A stretch of DNA of 64,000 nt from NZ13-RE01 sp964612975 (GTDB lineage: Bacteria; Dictyoglomota; Dictyoglomia; Dictyoglomales; Dictyoglomaceae), in NCBI GenBank assembly GCA_964612975.1, contig CAZTGC010000003.1:147552-211551 (forward strand), given 5' to 3'. The notes beneath the pieces were generated by a model. The model worked only from the letters and a program-made list of their open reading frames with translations, had not been told where the DNA came from and ran no database searches. A program made the position numbers and the translations under genes. The first letter of the stretch is position 1; each line of letters opens with the position of its first letter. This document shows positions 34,801 through 42,650 of this stretch, piece by piece.

Positions 34801-34943
34801 GGTAAAGTTGGAAGCTTTATCTTTTTCTCTAAAAGTCTTTCATGGGGTGGCATAATTTTTACTTTAGTTAAGGGAAAAGTTTCTGCAAGGGTAAAAGAGA
34901 ATAGGAGGATTAAGAATGCTAAAAACCCAAAACCTTTCTTCAT
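31899..34943 (-). CDS. Large exported M6-family metalloprotease with fibronectin-like and FlgD-like C-terminal domains
   Basis: The 1014-residue protein has a signal peptide (1-20), a long propeptide region and the M6/immune inhibitor A zinc motif VHEMGHSFGQLPD (HExxHxxGxxD, residues about 247-259). It continues with GRWSLMAAGSWNG, the expected Met-turn region. Residues about 490-565 look like a fibronectin type III domain (FKWTPVPYATSYNLQVA) and about 570-700 like a Rossmann-type segment (LIISDDGGE). The last 85 residues (KIYFNISQDAKVRFIVYNLA) are a FlgD-type Ig-like domain, often a surface or secretion tail. It is probably a cell-surface or secreted protease supplying peptides. GGAGG precedes the ATG. 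Confidence 0.9.
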   Translation of the reverse strand: MKKGFGFLAFLILLFSFTLAETFPLTKVKIMPPHERLLEKKIKLPTLPEITPVSIPKEAKIYGVIEKTTGTGSAIVIPVEFADKPKQANIPSDYFEILFNSEGANWSNINPYNVGSVKEFYKENSYNKFDVTATILPWYTAQNTYTYYINDGNHGFDGGVFTLVKEVLQHAVNSGYDLRNYDVVFVIHSGEGAEWTGDVNDIWSHASTVYVNIGGKLFLIRYSIEPEYMEDKGKIIPSTVGVFVHEMGHSFGQLPDLYDRDYSSLGLGRWSLMAAGSWNGPQGPSGYSMGGSPSHFDAWCKIKLGWVTPIVPENNLINVSIPPVEIEPVIYMLWTDGVIGDEYFLLENRRKIGFDSYLMGEGLLIYHVDEKMRKTQNDYEWYPGLDPSRHYLVALEQANGLWELEKRLSSGNTGHPYPGSTNNRTFDKNSTPNSKAYFEIPTAVAVRNIAISGNNITCDIYVKSTEVPAQPSFIYHMGWYSQNPLTIRPLFKWTPVPYATSYNLQVAQDPNFSNLVIDIKTQDTEYRPLLNAPLFLGTTYYTRIRASNANGDSPWYQKSFTTPATIEALIISDDGGEFGIAPFIENAFVDEGIGYNIIDVFKDNAIPSVGYMLNYDWVLWAGDWGAIYYSSVQNQIMSYLNNGGKLFITSQDLGWGYSKGYISETFYKGYLKASFVQDNTEIYSIRGVSGTTFEGLTFNLNTENSAQNQFYPDEIDPLEGAQALLVYNPLGVSLPIPEIKLPEKIKEQKAPSIVNKVIASSGTAGLRYVDPVKKYAVVYFSFGLEGVDISINEILLRKARALLVDTPTLTLTVSSSFNPNTGSCNISGSVFDDSGYAYLTIKVYNTVNGQKNNLVRTIVENQRVNNGSFNYTWNGKDESGALLPNGKYIIEATAKDELNNSRYISATTIINLGQPLSLLNVTKFTKSFNPKEGPAKIYFNISQDAKVRFIVYNLAGEKVYERDLGNLSAGNYEVIWEGVNWKGLYLPNGLYLFQLVSTSHQGEVRINRFIGILK

Positions 34944-35114
34944 CCTTAGACCTCCCTTTTAAAGGTTTTCAACAAGGCATTAGGGTATTATACTATATCC
35001 TCCAAATTAATAACAGGGGATATACAGATTATCTTAAAAATTTTGTGCTAAAATATAAAAATTTCCCTTAATAATATAGAAAATTAAGGAAAATTATCTA
35101 GGAGGAATTGGTTA

Positions 35115-36077
35115 ATGATTATATTAGGTCATAGAGGAAATCTATATAATCCTGAAAATACCCTTAAAGCCTTTAAATCTGCCATTGAGATGGGAGCAGA
35201 TGGAATAGAATTGGATGTTCAAAAAACCTTAGATAATGTTCTTGTAGTGTCCCATGATGAAAATTTGAAAAGATTAACAGGTATAGATTTAAACATAAGA
35301 AGAGTGGAATTTGAAAAATTAAAGGATATCAAAATTGATGGAGAACCTATAGTTGATCTTAAGACAGCCTTAGAATTTATAAAATCCCATAATAAATTTG
35401 TAGATATAGAAGTTAAAAATCCTAAGGATTTTTTAGATGTTATAGAACTTGTAAAGAAAATTAGTTTAAAAGATTTTATAATCTCATCCTTTTGGCATAA
35501 AGAGGTCTTTGAAGCAAAAAAATCTTATCCCGATATAAAATTTGCTTATCTTTATTCCCATTTTCCAAAGGATCTTTTAACCTACATTAAAGAAATAGAT
35601 TTTCTAAAGCCTCATTATCATTATATTAATGAGGAATATATCCCCTTTAAAGAAAAAACCATAGCATGGACTGTTGATGAGGAAGAGAAAATAGATTATC
35701 TTTTAAGTATGGATATTTGGGGAATAATTACCAACTTCCCCGATAGAGTTATAAATAGAGTGAAGGGAGGAGAGAAAATGTTTCAAAATCCTTATTTATC
35801 ATATTTTGTACAAATGATTGATAAGAAATCAATTGTCAGAGGGGAAAATTATGTAAGTTTCGAAGCAGTAAATTATGTTATGCCCTTAAGGATAGAATCC
35901 CTATCCATGGAAGATGGAGAAATAAATATTAATAAAACTTTTCCTGTTGATTGGAATTTAGGAGAAAGACTAAAATTTGAGATTACTATTAACGGAGAAA
36001 ATCCAAAGATAAAAATAAGGGTAAGAGAAGTTGGAGAATTATCCTTTTCTTTAAAGGAATTAGAGGGGACTATATAA
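35115..36077 (+). CDS. Glycerophosphodiester phosphodiesterase with a C-terminal extension
   Basis: Residues 1-221 are a complete GDPD barrel: GHRGNLYNPENTLKAF, GIELDVQKT, VSHDENLKRL (catalytic His and metal ligands) and the closing WGIITNFPDR. It hydrolyses glycerophosphodiesters to glycerol-3-phosphate and an alcohol. The length of that part equals that of stand-alone GDPDs such as the Thermotoga enzyme. Residues 222-320 are an unrelated beta-rich extension that begins with a Met preceded by a perfect SD inside the gene, so it may also be made as a separate protein. GGAGG precedes the main ATG. Confidence 0.88.
   Translation: MIILGHRGNLYNPENTLKAFKSAIEMGADGIELDVQKTLDNVLVVSHDENLKRLTGIDLNIRRVEFEKLKDIKIDGEPIVDLKTALEFIKSHNKFVDIEVKNPKDFLDVIELVKKISLKDFIISSFWHKEVFEAKKSYPDIKFAYLYSHFPKDLLTYIKEIDFLKPHYHYINEEYIPFKEKTIAWTVDEEEKIDYLLSMDIWGIITNFPDRVINRVKGGEKMFQNPYLSYFVQMIDKKSIVRGENYVSFEAVNYVMPLRIESLSMEDGEININKTFPVDWNLGERLKFEITINGENPKIKIRVREVGELSFSLKELEGTI
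35778..36077 (+). CDS. Candidate internal translation product (GDPD extension, 99 residues)
   Basis: AGGGAGGAGAG ends four bases before an in-frame ATG at 35778. From there the frame reads MFQNPYLSYFVQMIDKK and ends with the GDPD stop. It looks like a formerly separate gene fused to the end of the GDPD gene by loss of a stop codon, or a second start within one gene. No domain is recognised. Confidence 0.4.
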   Translation: MFQNPYLSYFVQMIDKKSIVRGENYVSFEAVNYVMPLRIESLSMEDGEININKTFPVDWNLGERLKFEITINGENPKIKIRVREVGELSFSLKELEGTI

Positions 36078-36085
36078 TTAAATTT

Positions 36086-36118
36086 TTAGGAGGGGAATCT
36101 ATTTTATCCCCTCCTTAA
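36086..36118. terminator. Hairpin between convergent GDPD and GH130 genes
   Basis: TTAGGAGGGGA and TCCCCTCCTTAA pair around about 10 bases. T tracts are weak on both sides, so it may act as a bidirectional terminator of modest strength. Confidence 0.55.
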
Positions 36119-36135
36119 TCTCAGTTTAAAAGGCA

Positions 36136-37155
36136 TCATCTTCCCTCATCTTTATCTCCAGGAACAACCTCAGAATTTTCTTTAACAAAATTTATCACCT
36201 CATCAACATAAGCAAAGGCAAGGGAAACATAAGTATCTGCAGATCCATAATATATTGCAATTCTTCCAGTCTCTGCATCTACCAATGTGGCACAGGGAAA
36301 TGCCACATTGGGTACAAAACCAACAGTTTCATACTCCATTTCAGGAGTTAGAAGATAATCCCTTAATCTATAAAGGACTCGAGAAGGATTATTTAAATCT
36401 AAAATTGCAGCACCAAAACTATAGACATATCCATTACAGGTAAGAACAACTCCATGATAAAATAATAGCCATCCCTCTTCTGTTTCAATAGGTATAGGAC
36501 CTGCACCTATCTTAAGACTCTGCCACCATCCCGATCCCCCTCTGCTCATCACCCTTCTATGCCTTCCCCAATAAATTAAGTCCTTACTCTCACTCAAAAA
36601 TATATCCCCAAAGGGAGTATGTCCTGAATCACTGGGCCTTGAAAGCATAACGTAATTGCCATTTATTTTTCTTGGGAAGAGAACACCATTTCTATTATAT
36701 GGAAGAAAGGCATTTTCCATTCTTATAAATTCCTTAAAATCCTTAGTATATCCAATTCCAATTGTTGGTCCATAAAAATCAGTACACCAGGTGATATAAA
36801 ATTTATCTTCTATCTTAACAACCCTGGGATCATATGCATAATTAGGTTGATAAATATTTCCCTTCTCATCCTTCCAAATTATTTCTGGATCTTCTATCTT
36901 CCAATTTATTCCATCTTTGCTCCATCCCACATGTAATCTTGCCTTTCCATCTTTATGGTCTGCTCTAAATACTCCAACAAATTCGCCGTTAAAGGGAACT
37001 ACCGCACTATTAAAGATTCTTGCAGTCCTTTTTGTAGGATTCCATTTTGTTAAAGGATTTTTATCATATCTCCATATTACTCCTTCATAATTCTCTGGTT
37101 TTTCTTGCCAAGGGATATTTTCCAAGGGTTCTCCAATTATTTTTATCTTTCCCAT
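36136..37155 (-). CDS. GH130 family glycoside phosphorylase
   Basis: The 339-residue protein shows the five-bladed propeller pattern of GH130: NPLTKWNPTKRTARIFNSAVV, VGVFRADHKDGKARLHVGWS, YDPRVVKIEDKFYITWCTDF and the GAGPIPIETEEGWLLFYHG segment, with the basic residues that bind phosphate. The family phosphorolyses beta-mannosides such as mannosyl-glucose and mannooligosaccharides, releasing mannose-1-phosphate. No signal peptide is present, so it acts on imported oligosaccharides. AAAGGAGG precedes the ATG, and it is divergent from the GH31 gene. Confidence 0.92.
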   Translation of the reverse strand: MGKIKIIGEPLENIPWQEKPENYEGVIWRYDKNPLTKWNPTKRTARIFNSAVVPFNGEFVGVFRADHKDGKARLHVGWSKDGINWKIEDPEIIWKDEKGNIYQPNYAYDPRVVKIEDKFYITWCTDFYGPTIGIGYTKDFKEFIRMENAFLPYNRNGVLFPRKINGNYVMLSRPSDSGHTPFGDIFLSESKDLIYWGRHRRVMSRGGSGWWQSLKIGAGPIPIETEEGWLLFYHGVVLTCNGYVYSFGAAILDLNNPSRVLYRLRDYLLTPEMEYETVGFVPNVAFPCATLVDAETGRIAIYYGSADTYVSLAFAYVDEVINFVKENSEVVPGDKDEGR

Positions 37156-37303
37156 AGATTTACCTCCTTTTGTTTTCCTTTATAAAAATACTAATAGAAC
37201 AAAATTTTTCTTGTCAATATTTACAAAATTGTATCCATTTGCTTTATTCTTTTAAAAGATTATGAAATATGATATAATGATAAAAATTTTAAATAGGAGA
37301 AGC

Positions 37304-39685
37304 ATGCCAGAAATTCTTTTAAAATCTAAATCCCTTGGGAAAATCTTAAGCTGGGAAAAGAAAGAATCCCTAATACTTTATGGAGAGAATGAGAATTTAA
37401 GAATATATGTTTTATGGGACAAGGTTTTGAGATTTTATTTTTCCAAAAATAGAGAATGGAAACATGCCTCCTTTGTGGTAAAAGAAATTTCCCCTTCAAA
37501 AGATTTCTCTGTGGAGGAAAAAGAAGAAATTATTCTTAGGACAAAAATGCTAAGGGTTACCATAGATAAAAATAGTGGAAAGATTAGTATATATAATAAA
37601 GACGGGGATTTAATACTTTCCGATTACCAAGATTGTGGGTATAGAATATTTAAAAATCGAGTATATTCTTATAAAGAAATTAAGGAAGAGAAAGCCTTTT
37701 TAGGATTTGGAGAAAGAACTGGAAATTTAAATAAAAAAGGGAAAAGATTAACCAATTGGAATACCGACAATCCCCATCATTATACTAATATCGATTCCCT
37801 TTACCAATCTCATCCCTTTTTCTTAGCCTGGAATCCTAAAAAAAGCTATGGAATTTTCCTTGATAATACCTTTAGAACCTATTTTGACATGGGGAGGGAG
37901 AGTGAAAAATACTATTACTTCTATGCAGAGGATGGAGAATTGGACTATTACTTTTTCTATGGGCCTTCACCAAAAGAAGTATTGGAACTTTATACAGAGT
38001 TAACAGGAAGATATTATTTACCACCTCTATGGGCATTGGGCTATCAACAATCTCGGTGGAGTTATGCAACAGAAGAGGAAGTAAGAATATTGGCAAAGAC
38101 CTTTAGAGAGAAAACAATTCCTTGTGATGTAATATATTTAGATATAGATTATATGGAAGATTTTAAAGTATTCACTATTAATAATAAAAGATTTCCCAAT
38201 TTTCAAAGGATGATTGAGGATCTTTCCCTAAAGGGATTCAAAATTATACCCATTATAGATCCAGGAGTAAAGGTGGATTTAAATTATGACTTATATAAAG
38301 AGGGAATAGAAAAGGATCTTTTTTGCAAGAAATCTAATGGGAAAATATATACGGGATATGTATGGCCAGGAAAATGTGTTTTTCCTGATTTTATAAGGAA
38401 AGAAGTGAGGGAATGGTGGGAGGAAAAACAAAAGGAGATGATTAAATTAGGAATTTCAGGGTTCTGGAACGATATGAATGAACCATCCTCCATGTCCCAT
38501 ATAGAATATCTCTTAATGAGATTACTCTTTTATCATCTTCATTTTAAAGAGCCTCCCTTTATTCCTCAAGTTCCTTGGAACAAAGAGAAAAAACCAAAGG
38601 AATTTTATAAAAAAACATTATCTTCTGATGTCCTTCATGGAGATAAAAGGGAATTTACCCATCATGAGATCCATAATGTTTATGGCCTTCTAATGGTAGA
38701 GGCGTGTTTTGAAGGATGGAAGAAAGCTAAACCAAATCTTCGTCCCTTAATCATTACAAGAGCAGGATTTTCAGGAATTCAAAAATTTTCAGCAGTATGG
38801 ACAGGAGATAATAAAAGCACTTGGGAGCATCTTTATATGTCTCTTCCTATGCTTCAAAATCTGAGTTTATCTGGAATTCCCTTTGTTGGTGCTGATGTGG
38901 GAGGTTTCTGGAAGGATTGTAACTCTGAACTTTTCATCCGTTGGATGGAACTTGGTACTTTTTATCCCTATTTTAGGAATCACTCTGCTATGAATACAAA
39001 AAATCAAGAACCTTGGAGTTTTGGAGAGAATGTGGAAAAAATTGTGAGAAATTATATAAATTTAAGGTATAAACTTTTGCCGTATATTTATTCTCTATTC
39101 TGGGAAGCAAAAGAGAAGGGAATTCCCCCACTAAGATCATTAATAATGGAATTTCCAGAAGATCCTGAAGGTATAATTCATGAGGATGAGTTTTTATTAG
39201 GCCCTAATTTATTGGTAGCTCCTATCTATAGGGAAGGAGAAAGAAAGAGACGGGTATATCTTCCAAAGGGAGATTGGTATGATTTTTGGACAGGAGAAAA
39301 ACTTACAGGACCTAATATATTTGAAGTTTCTGCCCCCTTAGAGATTATTCCTGTATTTGTAAAGGGAGGAAGTATTATACCCCTATGGGAACTTCAAAAT
39401 TATGTAGGAGAAAAGGAACAGGAAAATTTGGAATTAAGAGTTTATGATGGAGAGGGAGAGTTTATTTTTTATGAAGATGATGGATTTTCCTGGAATTATG
39501 AGAGGGGAGAATACAATCTTTTAAAATTTTCCCTCTCTAAGGAAAGGGAGGGATATATATTAAGCATTGAATATCTCCATAATGGTTATAAATCACCAAG
39601 AAAAAGATTTAGAATAGTAACCCTAAAGGGAAAAATAATAGAGGTAGAGGAGCAAAAAGCCGAAAAAATATATTTATCACCTTAG
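37304..39685 (+). CDS. GH31 family alpha-glucosidase
   Basis: The 793-residue enzyme has the GH31 nucleophile motif GFWNDMNEPS (Asp near residue 387) and the acid/base segment VWTGDNKSTW. The usual modules are visible: an N-terminal beta domain, a (beta/alpha)8 barrel with two insertions, and C-terminal beta domains (VYDGEGEFIFYEDDG). It releases glucose from alpha-glucosides in the cytoplasm; there is no signal peptide. I prefer the ATG at 37304, with AGGAG just upstream, over one at 37262. A TATAAT at 37273-37278 lies between them, so the upstream ATG would not be transcribed from that promoter. Confidence 0.92.
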   Translation: MPEILLKSKSLGKILSWEKKESLILYGENENLRIYVLWDKVLRFYFSKNREWKHASFVVKEISPSKDFSVEEKEEIILRTKMLRVTIDKNSGKISIYNKDGDLILSDYQDCGYRIFKNRVYSYKEIKEEKAFLGFGERTGNLNKKGKRLTNWNTDNPHHYTNIDSLYQSHPFFLAWNPKKSYGIFLDNTFRTYFDMGRESEKYYYFYAEDGELDYYFFYGPSPKEVLELYTELTGRYYLPPLWALGYQQSRWSYATEEEVRILAKTFREKTIPCDVIYLDIDYMEDFKVFTINNKRFPNFQRMIEDLSLKGFKIIPIIDPGVKVDLNYDLYKEGIEKDLFCKKSNGKIYTGYVWPGKCVFPDFIRKEVREWWEEKQKEMIKLGISGFWNDMNEPSSMSHIEYLLMRLLFYHLHFKEPPFIPQVPWNKEKKPKEFYKKTLSSDVLHGDKREFTHHEIHNVYGLLMVEACFEGWKKAKPNLRPLIITRAGFSGIQKFSAVWTGDNKSTWEHLYMSLPMLQNLSLSGIPFVGADVGGFWKDCNSELFIRWMELGTFYPYFRNHSAMNTKNQEPWSFGENVEKIVRNYINLRYKLLPYIYSLFWEAKEKGIPPLRSLIMEFPEDPEGIIHEDEFLLGPNLLVAPIYREGERKRRVYLPKGDWYDFWTGEKLTGPNIFEVSAPLEIIPVFVKGGSIIPLWELQNYVGEKEQENLELRVYDGEGEFIFYEDDGFSWNYERGEYNLLKFSLSKEREGYILSIEYLHNGYKSPRKRFRIVTLKGKIIEVEEQKAEKIYLSP

Positions 39686-39749
39686 AAACCCAATTTAATT
39701 CAAACTGATACTTAATCTTCCCTTTCTTTATAGAAATTCCTCTTAAGAC

Positions 39750-39780
39750 AATTGACAAGAGTCAATTTTTATTTTAAACT
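39750..39780 (+). promoter_or_regulatory. Promoter with overlapping palindromic operator for the sdpR-like operon
   Basis: AATTGAC and GTCAATT form a perfect 7-bp inverted repeat around AAGA (39750-39767). The -35 TTGACA lies inside the left arm (39752-39757) and a -10 TAAACT follows after 17 bp (39775-39780). Binding of the ArsR-type product here would block its own promoter. Confidence 0.65.
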
Positions 39781-39818
39781 TCATTTAGATAAATATCAAA
39801 ATGATGTATAACTAAGAG

Positions 39819-40103
39819 ATGTTTTTAGATCTTCTATTTAAAGCATTAAGTGATGAGACCAGAAGAAGGATTTTAAAGATGCTTGCAGAAAAAGATAGGA
39901 CTGCAGGAGAAATTGCCAGCTTCTTTCCTCAAACGTGGCCTACTATTTCCCACCACTTGGAAATATTAAAAGAGGCAGGACTTATAGTTGATGAAAGAAG
40001 GGGAAAATATATTGTATATTCTCTAAATACTACTGTTTTCCATGAGGCTTTGCTTTTTTTATTAGACACTTTAAAAAAGAGGGAGAAGGTAAATGAAGAA
40101 TAA
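39819..40103 (+). CDS. ArsR family regulator, SdpR-like
   Basis: The 94-residue winged helix begins FKALSDETRRRILKML and has the recognition region TWPTISHHLEILKEAGLI and wing DERRGKYIVYSL. No metal-binding Cys is present, so it is of the SdpR (autorepressor) kind rather than a metal sensor. In Bacillus, SdpR represses its own operon with the immunity protein SdpI, and an SdpI-like gene follows here with an 11-bp overlap. The palindrome over its promoter is the obvious operator. Confidence 0.9.
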   Translation: MFLDLLFKALSDETRRRILKMLAEKDRTAGEIASFFPQTWPTISHHLEILKEAGLIVDERRGKYIVYSLNTTVFHEALLFLLDTLKKREKVNEE

Positions 40104-40776
40104 ATATAAGGTTGACAGATATACTTTTAAAAAGGATCTCGGGATAATCCTTCTTATTTTTATTATGTTTTTAACAGGAATAATATTTTATCCTTATCTT
40201 CCCGAAAAAATTCCTATGCATTGGAATTTCAAAGGAGAAATAGATAGATACGGCTCAAAACTTGAAGGAACTTTTGCTATTCCCCTAATGGTGTTTCTGA
40301 TTTACCTGGGATTTTTATATCTTCCTTATATTGATCCTAAAAGGGAAAATTATCCCAAATTTGAAAAGGTCTATCAAATTATAAAATATTTATTTGTAAT
40401 AGTATTTTCCATACTACATTATAGTGTTATTGTTTCTGCCCTTGGAGGACCAAGGGATCTAATACCTAAGATAACCCCAATAACCATTGGAATTTTATTT
40501 ATAATCCTTGGAAACTATATGCCAAGAATTAAATATAATTGGTTTGTAGGAGTAAGAACTCCGTGGACTCTATCCAATGAGGAGGTCTGGAGAAAAACCC
40601 ATAGAGTCTCAGGATATCTTTTTGTAGTTGGTGGAATATTTATGCTTTTAGCAGCATTTTTACCGCCTTATATAAATATTATAATTGGATTTTCTGGGAT
40701 TTCATTTGTAGGTATTTTTAGTATAATCTATTCCCTTATTGTCTATAAAAGGCTAAAAAACAAAGAGGAGGATTAA
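40093..40776 (+). CDS. SdpI/DUF1648 family membrane protein
   Basis: The 227-residue protein has six hydrophobic segments, with the DUF1648 hallmark PEKIPMHWNFKGEIDRYGSK (near residue 38) and the SdpI hallmark NWFVGVRTPWTLSNEEVWRKTH (near residue 154). In Bacillus subtilis SdpI gives immunity to the SdpC toxin and, with bound toxin, sequesters SdpR at the membrane. No toxin gene is evident here. The gene overlaps its regulator and precedes a YxlE-like gene. Confidence 0.88.
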   Translation: MKNKYKVDRYTFKKDLGIILLIFIMFLTGIIFYPYLPEKIPMHWNFKGEIDRYGSKLEGTFAIPLMVFLIYLGFLYLPYIDPKRENYPKFEKVYQIIKYLFVIVFSILHYSVIVSALGGPRDLIPKITPITIGILFIILGNYMPRIKYNWFVGVRTPWTLSNEEVWRKTHRVSGYLFVVGGIFMLLAAFLPPYINIIIGFSGISFVGIFSIIYSLIVYKRLKNKEED

Positions 40777-40777
40777 A

Positions 40778-40978
40778 ATGGAAAATATCTCCCAAATTTT
40801 TCCTTTAATTTTGCCCTTAATAATTCTTCAATTAATTTTTCAAATTTTTGCCGTTATAAACCTTATAAGAAGACCCAAAGAAGAATTAAGATGGGAAAAT
40901 AAAATAGTTTGGGGGATAATAATTTTAGTTTTTGGCATATTAGGACCAACTATCTATTTCCTCTTTGGGAGAAAATAA
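40778..40978 (+). CDS. Small PLDc_N-domain membrane protein (YxlE-like)
   Basis: The 66-residue protein has two transmembrane helices separated by LIRRPKEELRWENKIVW and ends PTIYFLFGRK, the pattern of the phospholipase D N-terminal (PLDc_N) domain. In Bacillus YxlE, of the same fold, is encoded directly before the YxlF ATPase and YxlG permease, as here. It has GAGGAGG before the ATG, and one base separates its stop from the ATPase start. Confidence 0.85.
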   Translation: MENISQIFPLILPLIILQLIFQIFAVINLIRRPKEELRWENKIVWGIIILVFGILGPTIYFLFGRK

Positions 40979-40979
40979 G

Positions 40980-41876
40980 ATGAATGTTATAGAAACGTAC
41001 AATTTATCTAAATATTTTAAGGAGAAAAAAGCAGTAGATAATTTAAATTTACAAGTTAAAGAAGGAATAGTTTTTGGATATTTAGGCCCTAATGGTGCAG
41101 GAAAAACCACTACTATAAGACTTCTTCTAAATCTCGCAAGACCCACAAAGGGATCTGCAATAGTTTTAGGGGAAGATATTACAAAAAGCAAAAATTATCT
41201 GAGAAAAATAGGTTTTCTTCCTGATGTTCCCAATTTTTACAATTATTTTACCCCAAGGGAATATTTAGGGTTTTTTGCAGACATCCTAAATGTAGATAAA
41301 AAAAGAATTGATGAGGTTTTAGAAATTGTAGATTTAAAAAGCGAAAAAAGAAGAATTGGAACCTTCTCCCGTGGGATGAAGCAAAGATTAGGAATTGCTC
41401 AAACTCTCCTCCATAATCCCTCCCTTTTAATATTAGATGAGCCTACTTCTGCTTTAGATCCTCAAGGAAGAAAAGAAATTCTTGATCTTATATTATCTTT
41501 AAAGGGAGAAAAAACTATTTTCTTTTCTACCCATATATTGGCTGATGTGGAAAAGATTTGTGATAGGGTGGGAATTTTAAAAGAAGGAAAACTACTTCTT
41601 AATGATACCATAGATAACCTGAAAAAAAGGTATAGTCGTAGAACCTTGTATATAGAGGTAGATAATCCTCAAAGGCTTTTTATCAAATTAAAGGAATTTA
41701 ACTGGATTGAATCTTTATCTTTTTATAACAAAAATGGAATTCTTGTGAAAATAAAGGATATGTCCTTACCCCAAAGGGAAATCCCAAGGATTATATCCCA
41801 AGAAGATCTTCTCCTTTTCAAATTTGAATTTTTAGAACCTTCCTTAGAAGATATTTTCTTTGAGGTGGTATCATGA
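40980..41876 (+). CDS. ABC transporter ATP-binding protein (YxlF/BcrA-like)
   Basis: A 298-residue ATPase with Walker A GPNGAGKTT (near 38), signature FSRGMKQRLGIAQ and Walker B LLILDEPTSALDPQGR. The C-terminal third is the extension common to ABC-2 drug-export ATPases. The start is the ATG at 40980, after GGGAG. With the next gene it makes an ABC-2 exporter. Homologues export or give resistance to peptides, or tune membrane regulators. Confidence 0.92.
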   Translation: MNVIETYNLSKYFKEKKAVDNLNLQVKEGIVFGYLGPNGAGKTTTIRLLLNLARPTKGSAIVLGEDITKSKNYLRKIGFLPDVPNFYNYFTPREYLGFFADILNVDKKRIDEVLEIVDLKSEKRRIGTFSRGMKQRLGIAQTLLHNPSLLILDEPTSALDPQGRKEILDLILSLKGEKTIFFSTHILADVEKICDRVGILKEGKLLLNDTIDNLKKRYSRRTLYIEVDNPQRLFIKLKEFNWIESLSFYNKNGILVKIKDMSLPQREIPRIISQEDLLLFKFEFLEPSLEDIFFEVVS

Positions 41877-42643
41877 TTTTAAAACTTATGAAGAAGGAAT
41901 GGAAGGAGATTATAAAAACTGGAAAATTTTATGCTTTACTTTTTTCTTTTCTATTCTTTGCAATAGCAAGCCCTGCTATTGCTAAATTTACCCCAGAAAT
42001 TATTAAAAGTTTAGTAAACTCTCAGCAAACTCAAGGATTGATTATTCAGATTCCACCTCCCACATGGAAGGATTCCTTTTTACAATTTTTTAAGAATCTT
42101 AATCAGATAATCTTTATTGTTTTGGTAATAGTATTTATTGGGAATATAGCAGAGGAAAAGAATAAAGGAACTGCAATAATGGTATTAACAAAGGGGATAG
42201 ATAGAGGTAAGTGGATTATTTCAAAGTTTATTTTTCAACTTTTATTAAGTTTTGCCCTTTTATCAATATCCTATATTCTTTGTTTATACTACACCTTTCT
42301 TCTCTTTTCCAACTTTCCTATTAAAAATTCCCTTTTCTCCACTTTATTATATTTAATATATCTTTTCTTCTTTCTTTCTTTAACTCTTTTTTCCAGCTCC
42401 TTGGGAAATAATACCATTCAAGCATTAGGAATATTCTTGGGAATTTTTATCCTTCTTAACATTCTTTCCATCTTTCCCCGTCTTAATCCATATAATCCCA
42501 TATATCTTTCCACCTTAGAAAATATGTGGATTACAGCCTCCGTAGAATTAAAAGAAGCTTTAAAACCTATAATTTCTACAATTTTACTATCTTTTATATT
42601 TATATTCTCAAGTATTTTACATTTCAAAAAGCAGGAGTTATAA
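41873..42643 (+). CDS. ABC-2 type transporter permease (YxlG-like)
   Basis: The 256-residue protein has about six hydrophobic segments, begins MILKLMKKEWKEIIKTGKF as ABC-2 permeases do, and contains the central NIAEEKNKGTAIMVLTKGIDR loop. The ATG overlaps the ATPase stop (ATGA). It is the last gene of the SdpR/SdpI/YxlEFG-like operon. The substrate is unknown. Confidence 0.88.
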   Translation: MILKLMKKEWKEIIKTGKFYALLFSFLFFAIASPAIAKFTPEIIKSLVNSQQTQGLIIQIPPPTWKDSFLQFFKNLNQIIFIVLVIVFIGNIAEEKNKGTAIMVLTKGIDRGKWIISKFIFQLLLSFALLSISYILCLYYTFLLFSNFPIKNSLFSTLLYLIYLFFFLSLTLFSSSLGNNTIQALGIFLGIFILLNILSIFPRLNPYNPIYLSTLENMWITASVELKEALKPIISTILLSFIFIFSSILHFKKQEL

Positions 42644-42650
42644 GGAAAAA

